This document shows positions 8,056 through 12,458 of a stretch of 12,458 nucleotides of DNA, piece by piece. The DNA comes from an uncultured Rhodospirillales bacterium. Lineage in GTDB: Bacteria > Pseudomonadota > Alphaproteobacteria > Acetobacterales > Acetobacteraceae. The stretch spans positions 1 to 12,458 of the forward strand of contig CAIZGT010000530.1 of assembly GCA_903932545.1 (NCBI GenBank), given 5' to 3'. The notes under the pieces are model-generated. The model made no database searches, was not told where the DNA came from, and saw only the letters and a list, made by a program, of their open reading frames with translations. Every line of letters begins with the position of its first letter. Position 1 is the stretch's first letter. The position numbers were made by a program, and so were the translations under genes.

Positions 8056-8146
8056 GCGGCATGATGCCCCCAGCCCAGCCTATCATGCTGCGTATAGGTT
8101 TCATTGTCTGCCAATAAGTTTCCGTTCCAAATATTTCGCCCGCTAT

Positions 8147-8160
8147 TTGACGCTGATCAA
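8147..8160. promoter_or_regulatory. FNR box TTGAC-GCTG-ATCAA
   Basis: TTGACGCTGATCAA differs from the FNR consensus TTGAT-N4-ATCAA at one base. It sits in the 209-bp gap between ndh and the divergent CBS-BON gene, within the same locus as an FNR-type regulator gene. If it activates the CBS-BON gene from -41.5, transcription would start near 8195, leaving a leader of about 58 nt; the -10 there (around 8183-8188, CATCGT) is weak. For ndh the box would lie upstream of a possible minus-strand promoter (TTGGAA 8125-8130, 16 nt, GACAAT 8103-8108). Being palindromic it could act on both genes. Confidence 0.7.
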
Positions 8161-8237
8161 GGAACCGTCCTGTGCGCGGCTGCATCGTGACGGCGCTCCC
8201 AGACCGTTCGGCCCAAACACCAAAGCCGACACAACCT

Positions 8238-8244
8238 AAGGAGG
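8238..8244 (+). promoter_or_regulatory. Strong Shine-Dalgarno AAGGAGG that decides the CBS-BON start
   Basis: TAAGGAGG is a near-complete anti-16S match ending 8 nt before the ATG at 8253. This start is preferred over the in-frame ATG at 8172, whose 27 extra residues do not resemble a domain. Confidence 0.85.
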
Positions 8245-8252
8245 AGCCTGAT

Positions 8253-8957
8253 ATGCAAGCTCAAGACGTGATGGCACGCAACGTGTTGACCGTGATGCCC
8301 AAAACCCGGATTGAAGTGGCACTGGATTTGATGCTCAAGCACAAAGTCAGCGGCCTGCCGGTGCTCAACGAAGACGGCAAAATGGTGGGCATTATCAGTG
8401 AAGGTGACTTTCTGCGGCGCCACGAAACCGGCACCGATTCGCACCATCGCTCCAAGATGCTCAGCTTCCTGATCGGCCCGGGCAAGGAAGCGGCCGAGTT
8501 CGTGCAGACCAACAGCCGCGAAGTTGGCGACTTGATGACCAAGCATGTGCGCAGCGTTGCCGAGACGGCGACGCTGGAAGACGTGGTGGCGATTATGGAA
8601 AAACACCGGGTGCGTCGGGTACCGGTGATGAAGGGCGACCGCTTGGTGGGCATTGTCTCACGCGCCGATCTGTTGCGGGCATTGGCGCAAAAGCTGCAAC
8701 AGCCCGGCGACGTGTTGGCTTCGGACGATATGATTGAAAAAGTGCTGATCGCCGAACTTGCGGGTTCAAGCTGGACCGCAGCCTCGAATGTCGGCGTGAC
8801 GGTGAAGGCTGGCGCGGTGACGTTGAGCGGGTTTGTTTACGACGAACGCGCCCGAACCGCGCTGCGTGTGGCGGCGGAAAATGTTGCCGGGGTGAAAGCC
8901 GTGGTGGATCAAATGGTGTGGATTGACCTCACCACAGGCATGACGGTGATGACCTGA
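8253..8957 (+). CDS. CBS-CBS-BON domain protein
   Basis: A 234-residue soluble protein. A CBS pair covers about residues 1-57 (MARNVLTV, VSGLPVLNEDGKMVGIISEGDFLRR) and 91-147 (MTKHVRSV, VRRVPVMKGDRLVGIVSRADLLRAL). A loop of about 35 residues rich in charged residues and histidine (HETGTDSHHRSKML) lies between the halves. A C-terminal BON domain follows at about 174-225 (AGAVTLSGFVYDERAR, then VAGVKAVVDQM). CBS pairs bind adenine nucleotides such as AMP, ATP or NAD; BON domains bind lipid or other hydrophobic surfaces. No catalytic domain is attached, so a ligand-controlled stress or regulatory role is the inference. An FNR box lies about 100 bp upstream. The gene ends 11 bp short of the convergent FNR-type gene. 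The domain call is firm; the process it serves is unknown. Confidence 0.9.
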   Translation: MQAQDVMARNVLTVMPKTRIEVALDLMLKHKVSGLPVLNEDGKMVGIISEGDFLRRHETGTDSHHRSKMLSFLIGPGKEAAEFVQTNSREVGDLMTKHVRSVAETATLEDVVAIMEKHRVRRVPVMKGDRLVGIVSRADLLRALAQKLQQPGDVLASDDMIEKVLIAELAGSSWTAASNVGVTVKAGAVTLSGFVYDERARTALRVAAENVAGVKAVVDQMVWIDLTTGMTVMT

Positions 8958-8968
8958 CCGCCCGGGCA

Positions 8969-9721
8969 TTAGGCGAAGGCGTGGTGATCCTGACCGGATG
9001 CCACGCCGTTCAGCCAATCCAGATCACAGATCTGAACTTCATCGCGCGAGGGCAAGGTGATTTTGCCCTCAGCCTTGAACCGGGTGAAGGTGCGGCTGAC
9101 GGTCTCGATGGTCAGGCCCAGATAATCGGCAATCTCAGCGCGGGTCATTGGCAGGCTGATGGTGGAACCGTGTTCGCCGCACGCCGCCGCCTCGGCGATC
9201 CGGGTGGACAGAAAACTCGCCAAGCGTTCGCGCGCGGTTTTGCGACCGAGCAGCAGCATCTGCTCCTGGGCGGCGACCAATTCATTGCAGGCGGTTTGGA
9301 GCAGGCGCTTTTCAAGAGCGGGAAAATCGTCCAGCAAAACGCGCAGCTTGGAACGAGAGAAGCGGCAAAGCTCAACCGGCTCAATCGCCTCGGCACTGAA
9401 GGCGTAAGTGTCCGACACCGCCAAACCAAGAAAATGGCCGGCCGAGGCGAAGCCGGTGATCTGTTGGCGACCATCGGGGAGCATTTTGTAGAGCTTGGCG
9501 GTGCCGCGGGTGACGTTGAAGAAATCCCCGGCTTTCTCGCCCTCTTCGATAAAAAGCTGACCCTTGGCGAAAACTTTTGGAATCGCCGATGCGGCCAGGC
9601 GTTCAAGATCATCAGTGCTGATGGCATTACAGACACTACGATGCCGTGCGTCGCAATTGGCACAATGCGAGGCGCTAGCGGCTTGGGCGACCACAATCGG
9701 TCGCGGAGCGCACGTATTCAT
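8969..9721 (-). CDS. fnr: FNR-type oxygen-sensing transcription regulator (Crp/Fnr family, [4Fe-4S])
   Basis: A 250-residue Crp/Fnr regulator. The N-terminal cysteines C20, C23 and C31 (HCANCDARHRSVC) have the C-x2-C-x7-C spacing of alphaproteobacterial FnrL/FnrN, and C119 in VELCRFSRSKL takes the place of the fourth cluster ligand of E. coli FNR. Together these predict an oxygen-labile [4Fe-4S] cluster controlling dimerisation. The cyclic-nucleotide-type beta roll spans about 40-130, a long dimer helix about 135-160, and the winged helix the C-terminus. The recognition helix reads GLTIETVSRTFTRF with the E-x2-S-R pattern (E206, S209, R210) that reads TTGAT half-sites. Both FNR boxes in this window fit that specificity. 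The ATG is preceded closely by a G-rich GGGGAGGG site at 9725-9732. The gene is divergent from the GNAT-like gene and its box at 9822-9835 may allow autoregulation. The symbol names the family; fnrL, fnrN or anr are equally fair. Confidence 0.92.
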   Translation of the reverse strand: MNTCAPRPIVVAQAASASHCANCDARHRSVCNAISTDDLERLAASAIPKVFAKGQLFIEEGEKAGDFFNVTRGTAKLYKMLPDGRQQITGFASAGHFLGLAVSDTYAFSAEAIEPVELCRFSRSKLRVLLDDFPALEKRLLQTACNELVAAQEQMLLLGRKTARERLASFLSTRIAEAAACGEHGSTISLPMTRAEIADYLGLTIETVSRTFTRFKAEGKITLPSRDEVQICDLDWLNGVASGQDHHAFA

Positions 9722-9821
9722 CCACCCTCCCCGGCGGGAGACGCCAGATGTGACGTCTTGAACCAGTCTAAGCGCAATTCATCATCATATGTCTGTAAAA
9801 AACAGTTCAATTTTCAAATCA

Positions 9822-9835
9822 TTGACCTGCATCAA
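9822..9835. promoter_or_regulatory. FNR box TTGAC-CTGC-ATCAA
   Basis: TTGACCTGCATCAA matches FNR consensus except for one base, and uses the same half-sites as the box at 8147-8160. Its centre is 28.5 bp upstream of the first base of a good -10 element and 42.5 bp upstream of the ATG at 9871, the class II activator geometry. It lies 107 bp from the regulator gene's own start, so an effect on that gene is also possible. Confidence 0.8.
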
Positions 9836-9853
9836 AATCATCGGCAACGCGCC

Positions 9854-9862
9854 TGATATGAT
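9854..9862 (+). promoter_or_regulatory. Extended -10 element TGA-TATGAT
   Basis: TATGAT (9857-9862) is one base from the sigma-70 -10 consensus and carries a TGN extension (9854-9856). The FNR box occupies the -35 region. The expected start of transcription is about 9869-9871, at or within two bases of the ATG of the following gene. Confidence 0.65.
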
Positions 9863-9870
9863 CACGTAAC

Positions 9871-10392
9871 ATGACGACCCTTACTCCCACTCCCGTAACC
9901 GCCCTCATGACCGGATCGAGCGCCTTGGCTGACCAATGTCCTGATCTTCTGGTCGAACCATTCAACCGCGCGGATCTGCGGCTGCTGTTTCCGTTGATGC
10001 AAATGGCTGAGCCGAATATCGATCTGCCGCGCTGGCTCTCCTATGCCAATAAGCTGTTTCGTCGGCGGGACGGGCGGGCCGGGATTTTGGTTGCACGCCG
10101 GCATATCAGGCGGTTTCCATGCGGGGCGGTGTGTTTCCGCATGGCAGAAGATCTGCGCTATGGCAGTGTTCTGATCGCCGAACATTTCGTGGCGGTTGAT
10201 CCGATCGACCCGTATTCGGTGCTGACCGCGTTGGCAGCACAACTCGACACGCTGGCCAAGCACCTCAACTGCGGTGCGGTTCGGGTGATCGCCCCGGATG
10301 GCCGCGCCTCGGTGGAATTGCGCGCGACCGGCCATAATGGCGAAGGCGTGGTGTTGCTCAAGGCAATGCCACCGGAGAACGGCGAAGATTAG
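9871..10392 (+). CDS. Hypothetical protein, GNAT-like fold, FNR-controlled
   Basis: A 173-residue soluble protein without a signal peptide. The pattern from residue about 70 (AGILVARRHIRRFPCGAVCFRM, then SVLIAEHFVAVDPIDP, a helix SVLTALAAQLDTLAKHLNC and a strand AVRVIAP) follows the strand-strand-helix-strand order of GNAT acetyltransferases. The acetyl-CoA loop (R-x-x-G-x-G/A) is not visible after the FVAVD strand, so either the family is divergent or the resemblance is only structural. Cysteines at 23, 84, 88 and 134 are noticeable. The ATG at 9871 has no Shine-Dalgarno; the promoter upstream predicts a leaderless transcript. The next in-frame ATG (9907) also lacks a ribosome site. The promoter suggests a role under low oxygen. 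I do not recognise a specific function. Confidence 0.75.
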   Translation: MTTLTPTPVTALMTGSSALADQCPDLLVEPFNRADLRLLFPLMQMAEPNIDLPRWLSYANKLFRRRDGRAGILVARRHIRRFPCGAVCFRMAEDLRYGSVLIAEHFVAVDPIDPYSVLTALAAQLDTLAKHLNCGAVRVIAPDGRASVELRATGHNGEGVVLLKAMPPENGED

Positions 10393-10428
10393 AGCGCTGG
10401 TGACAAACCCGCGCCGCGCTGCCGCCTG

Positions 10429-10686
10429 CTAGGAAGCGTTGCGGCCAAAAAGGGCGTGATAGGCCACCAACGTCACCACCGCACCCACCACCGCCACGAA
10501 CATGCTGTAAATATTCAGCCCGGTGACCGCAGACGCGCCAAAGAAGTGGAACAGGTAGCCACCGACAACGGACCCTAAAATCCCGAGACCGATATTGAGG
10601 AAGAAGCCCTGGCCCTGATTGCTCACGATTTTGCTGGCAATAAAGCCCGCAATCAGCCCCAGGATCAGCCATCCGAAAATCGACAT
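10429..10686 (-). CDS. GlsB/YeaQ/YmgE family small membrane protein
   Basis: An 85-residue inner-membrane protein of the family named transglycosylase-associated protein, often linked to general stress; no enzyme activity is established for it. Three hydrophobic glycine-rich segments are visible: IFGWLILGLIAGFIAS, FFLNIGLGILGSVVGGYLF and IYSMFVAVVGAVVTLVAYHALF. The GLIAG...G.G...NI.LGI.GS..GG pattern is the family hallmark. The start is ATG at 10686 with GAGGAG 8 nt upstream; an in-frame TTG two codons earlier lies only 2 nt from that site and is rejected. The gene is convergent with the GNAT-like gene (36 bp gap) and downstream of the FAD dehydrogenase, from which a terminator probably separates it. 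Confidence 0.9.
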   Translation of the reverse strand: MSIFGWLILGLIAGFIASKIVSNQGQGFFLNIGLGILGSVVGGYLFHFFGASAVTGLNIYSMFVAVVGAVVTLVAYHALFGRNAS

Positions 10687-10694
10687 CTGCAAAT

Positions 10695-10700
10695 CTCCTC
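10695..10700 (-). promoter_or_regulatory. Shine-Dalgarno GAGGAG deciding the start of the GlsB-type gene
   Basis: On the minus strand GAGGAG ends 8 nt before the ATG at 10686 but only 2 nt before the alternative TTG at 10692, so the ATG is chosen. Confidence 0.75.
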
Positions 10701-10722
10701 GTTCTGGCGCTGTATATCACAG

Positions 10723-10750
10723 AAAAAATATGGCTCGATGATGGCCGAGC
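10723..10750 (-). terminator. Probable rho-independent terminator after the FAD dehydrogenase gene
   Basis: Read on the minus strand, GCTCG and CGAGC (10746-10750 and 10733-10737) can pair around an 8-nt loop, and six T residues follow at 10723-10728 after CATA. The stem is only 5 bp and the T run starts 4 nt after it, so it may be weak. It would end the FAD dehydrogenase transcript before the GlsB-type gene. Confidence 0.45.
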
Positions 10751-10756
10751 ATGACA

Positions 10757-12412
10757 TTACGGCGGCGAAGCCGCCACCATGCTGAGCGCCAATGCCTCGG
10801 CGGCTTCAATCCCGTCCACCCCCGCCGACAGAATGCCGCCCGCATAGCCTGCCCCCTCGCCTGCCGGATACAGACCGGCGGTGTTGAGGCTTTGATAGGT
10901 TTTGGGCTGGCGTGTGATGCGCACCGGAGCGGATGTGCGGGTTTCCACGCCTGTCATGACCGCATCGGCCATATCATACCCCGCGATAGTGCGGCCAAAG
11001 GCGGGGAGCGCCTCACGCAAGGCGGCGGTGACGAAATCGGGCAGGCAGAGGCCGATATCGGTGGGGGTGACGCCGGGCTTGTAGGACGGCACCACGCTGC
11101 CAAGCTGGGTGCTCGCTCGCCCGGCGAGGAAATCCCCCACCAATTGGGCGGGCGCGAAATACGAACTGCCACCCGCGACGAAAGCGCGTTCCTCCCAATG
11201 GCGTTGGAAGGCCACGCCGCCGAGTAGACCGGGGCCAAATTGGGCGAAATCCTCGGGGCGCAAATCGACCACCAACCCGGAATTGGCGTTGCGCTCCGCC
11301 CGCGAATACTGGCTCATGCCGTTGGTGACCACGCGGCCAGTCTCTGACGTGGCGGCCACCACGGTGCCGCCGGGGCACATGCAGAAGCTGTAAACCGTGC
11401 GCCCAGCGGCAGCACCCTGTTCGCAATGATGCACCAGGCGATATTCGGCCGCCCCCAGCGCCTTATGGCCGGCAAAACTGCCCCAGCGATCACGGTCGAT
11501 AATCGATTGTGGATGCTCGATGCGCACGCCGATGGAGAACGGCTTGGTCTCCATCGCAACATTGCACGCGGCCAGCATTGCAAAGGTCTCTCGCGCCGAA
11601 TGGCCGACTGCGAGGATGACATGGCGAGCGGGCAGCGTCTCGCCGTTGTCGAGGCGGAGGCCGGTGAGTTGCTGGCCGTGTGCCGACGGTTCGAGCAGCA
11701 GATCCACCACTTTGGTTTCAAAGCGATATTCGCCGCCGAGCGCTTCAATTGAGGCGCGGATATGCTCCACCATCGTCACCAGCCGGAATGTGCCGATATG
11801 CGGGTGCGCCTCGGTGAGAATATCGGCGGGCGCCCCGGCTTTGACGAATTCCTCCAGCACTTTGCGGCCCAGGAAGCGGCGGTCTTTGATGCGAGAGTAG
11901 AGTTTGCCGTCACTGAATGTGCCGGCTCCGCCCTCACCGAACTGCACGTTGCTTTGCGGATCGAGCACGCCACGGCGCCATAGGCCCCAAGTGTCCTTGG
12001 TGCGCTGGCGCACCGCGCGGCCGCGTTCGAGGACGATAGGGCGAAAGCCCATCTGCGCAAGCACCAAAGCTGCCATCAAACCGCATGGCCCGGCACCTAT
12101 CACCACCGGGCGTTCCGACAGATTGACCGGCGCATGGGCAACCGGGTGATACTGGCTATCAGGCGTGGGCCTGATATCGGACCGACTCAGCAGGCGGGAG
12201 GCGGCGGCGGGATCATCGAGGATGATATCCACCGTGTAGCTCTGGCGGATCGCCGCTTTGCGCCGTGCGTCGATGGCGCGGCGATAGAGCGCATAACTTT
12301 GCAGATGCACCGCCTCATCACCCAGCCGCTCGCGAATGGCCGCCTCAAGGGCTGCGGCGTCATGGTCGAGCGGCAGGCGGAGTTCGTCGAGGCGAAGGGA
12401 GGTGACTGGCAT
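10757..12412 (-). CDS. FAD-dependent dehydrogenase, COG2509 type
   Basis: A 551-residue flavoprotein of the widespread, poorly characterised COG2509 group (NAD(P)/FAD-dependent dehydrogenases). An N-terminal region of about 100 residues precedes the FAD Rossmann motif VVIGAGPCGLMAA (103-115). The group-specific FGEGGAGTFSDGKL (158-171), FCMCPGGTVVAATSE (343-357) and PAGEGAGYAGGI (516-527) are all present, the last being the C-terminal FAD contact. Length and motif order fit the full-length family. No signal peptide is visible, so it is probably cytoplasmic. The ATG at 12412 has no strong ribosome site, but the downstream N-terminus (LRLPLDHD) matches what I know of the family. A short inverted repeat lies just upstream. 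The substrate is unknown; older names such as salicylate hydroxylase-like or BaiN-like should not be taken as function. Confidence 0.9.
   Translation of the reverse strand: MPVTSLRLDELRLPLDHDAAALEAAIRERLGDEAVHLQSYALYRRAIDARRKAAIRQSYTVDIILDDPAAASRLLSRSDIRPTPDSQYHPVAHAPVNLSERPVVIGAGPCGLMAALVLAQMGFRPIVLERGRAVRQRTKDTWGLWRRGVLDPQSNVQFGEGGAGTFSDGKLYSRIKDRRFLGRKVLEEFVKAGAPADILTEAHPHIGTFRLVTMVEHIRASIEALGGEYRFETKVVDLLLEPSAHGQQLTGLRLDNGETLPARHVILAVGHSARETFAMLAACNVAMETKPFSIGVRIEHPQSIIDRDRWGSFAGHKALGAAEYRLVHHCEQGAAAGRTVYSFCMCPGGTVVAATSETGRVVTNGMSQYSRAERNANSGLVVDLRPEDFAQFGPGLLGGVAFQRHWEERAFVAGGSSYFAPAQLVGDFLAGRASTQLGSVVPSYKPGVTPTDIGLCLPDFVTAALREALPAFGRTIAGYDMADAVMTGVETRTSAPVRITRQPKTYQSLNTAGLYPAGEGAGYAGGILSAGVDGIEAAEALALSMVAASPP
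10761..10775 (-). repeat. GGCGGC/GCCGCC hairpin at the end of the FAD dehydrogenase gene
   Basis: A perfect 6-bp inverted repeat with a 3-nt loop covers the last codons just before the TAA. It lacks a T run, so it is not a classical terminator, but it may help protect the mRNA end or assist the hairpin at 10733-10750. Confidence 0.35.
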
Positions 12413-12415
12413 GAT

Positions 12416-12440
12416 GCCAAGAGATTTACGCCCGCTTGGC
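12416..12440. repeat. Inverted repeat GCCAAG-N13-CTTGGC upstream of the FAD dehydrogenase
   Basis: A 6-bp perfect inverted repeat separated by 13 nt begins 4 bp upstream of the ATG at 12412. Its position would suit an operator or a leader hairpin. An arrangement this short can occur by chance in GC-rich DNA. Confidence 0.25.
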
Positions 12441-12458
12441 GTTCTCTCCCAGCCCCCC

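Noticed and set aside
8103..8130. Sigma-70 type promoter for ndh (TTGGAA, 16 nt, GACAAT on the minus strand)
   Set aside because: Four of six -10 positions match and the spacing is acceptable, but such matches are common by chance, so it is not listed as a feature.
8172..8252. N-terminal extension of the CBS-BON protein from the ATG at 8172
   Set aside because: The 27 residues resemble no domain, and the strong AAGGAGG at 8238-8244 points to the ATG at 8253. The region also lies downstream of the FNR box, where a promoter is expected.
9746..9758. Imperfect palindrome AGATGTGACGTCT upstream of the FNR-type gene
   Set aside because: The match is only partial (one wobble pair, short arms) and fits no operator I recognise.
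9784..9810. Promoter for the FNR-type gene (TTGAAC, 15 nt, TATGAT on the minus strand)
   Set aside because: The -10 is good but the spacer is too short for a confident call, and the FNR box would sit near -51, an unusual activating position.
10393..10428. Possible bidirectional terminator between the GNAT-like and GlsB-type genes
   Set aside because: Only a 5-bp AGCGC/GCGCT pairing with a long loop is available, and there is no T run on either strand.

Overview
The window looks like a chromosomal segment of a GC-rich alphaproteobacterium, perhaps of the Rhodospirillales/Acetobacterales type. This rests on the G/C-heavy coding sequence, the frequent use of GTG and TTG starts, and an FNR-type regulator with the C-x2-C-x7-C cysteine spacing of alphaproteobacterial FnrL/FnrN proteins. 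The family placement is an inference. I see no insertion sequence, phage gene, CRISPR array, tRNA or rRNA, and no gene-free stretch above 300 bases. The largest gaps are 8044-8252 and 9722-9870, and both hold regulatory sites.

Left part (1-6695), surface polysaccharide. A plus-strand operon begins upstream of the window (a 20-codon gene tail ending at 62). It continues with two tandem, related GT4-like glycosyltransferases (97-1161 and 1158-2234) and an M20-family N-carbamoyl-amino-acid hydrolase/amidase (2252-3499). The first glycosyltransferase has lost the residues that the second keeps at the catalytic positions, so it looks like a pseudo-enzyme partner. Converging on this operon, and overlapping it tail to tail by 71 bp, is a minus-strand gene for a 1088-residue membrane protein (3429-6695). 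It joins two VanZ-like regions to an O-antigen ligase/polymerase (Wzy_C-type) module, with an extra beta-rich domain inserted in its extracytoplasmic loop.

Middle part (6700-10392), respiration and oxygen response. A type II NADH dehydrogenase gene (6700-8043, TTG start) lies 4 bp upstream of the VanZ-ligase gene on the same strand. Divergent from it is a CBS-CBS-BON protein (8253-8957). Next comes an Fe-S FNR-type regulator (8969-9721, minus strand), and divergent from that a small GNAT-like protein (9871-10392). Both divergent intergenic regions carry a near-perfect FNR box of the form TTGAC-N4-ATCAA. The second box is placed as in a class II FNR promoter with an extended -10, and its predicted transcription start falls on or next to the ATG, implying a leaderless mRNA. 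I read this as a local oxygen-response module: sensor, two candidate activated targets, and ndh beside a box (ndh is a classic FNR-repressed gene in E. coli).

Right part (10429-12458). A GlsB/YeaQ/YmgE-type small membrane protein and a COG2509-type FAD-dependent dehydrogenase lie on the minus strand, separated by a probable rho-independent terminator. All functional calls come from reading motifs; no search was run.
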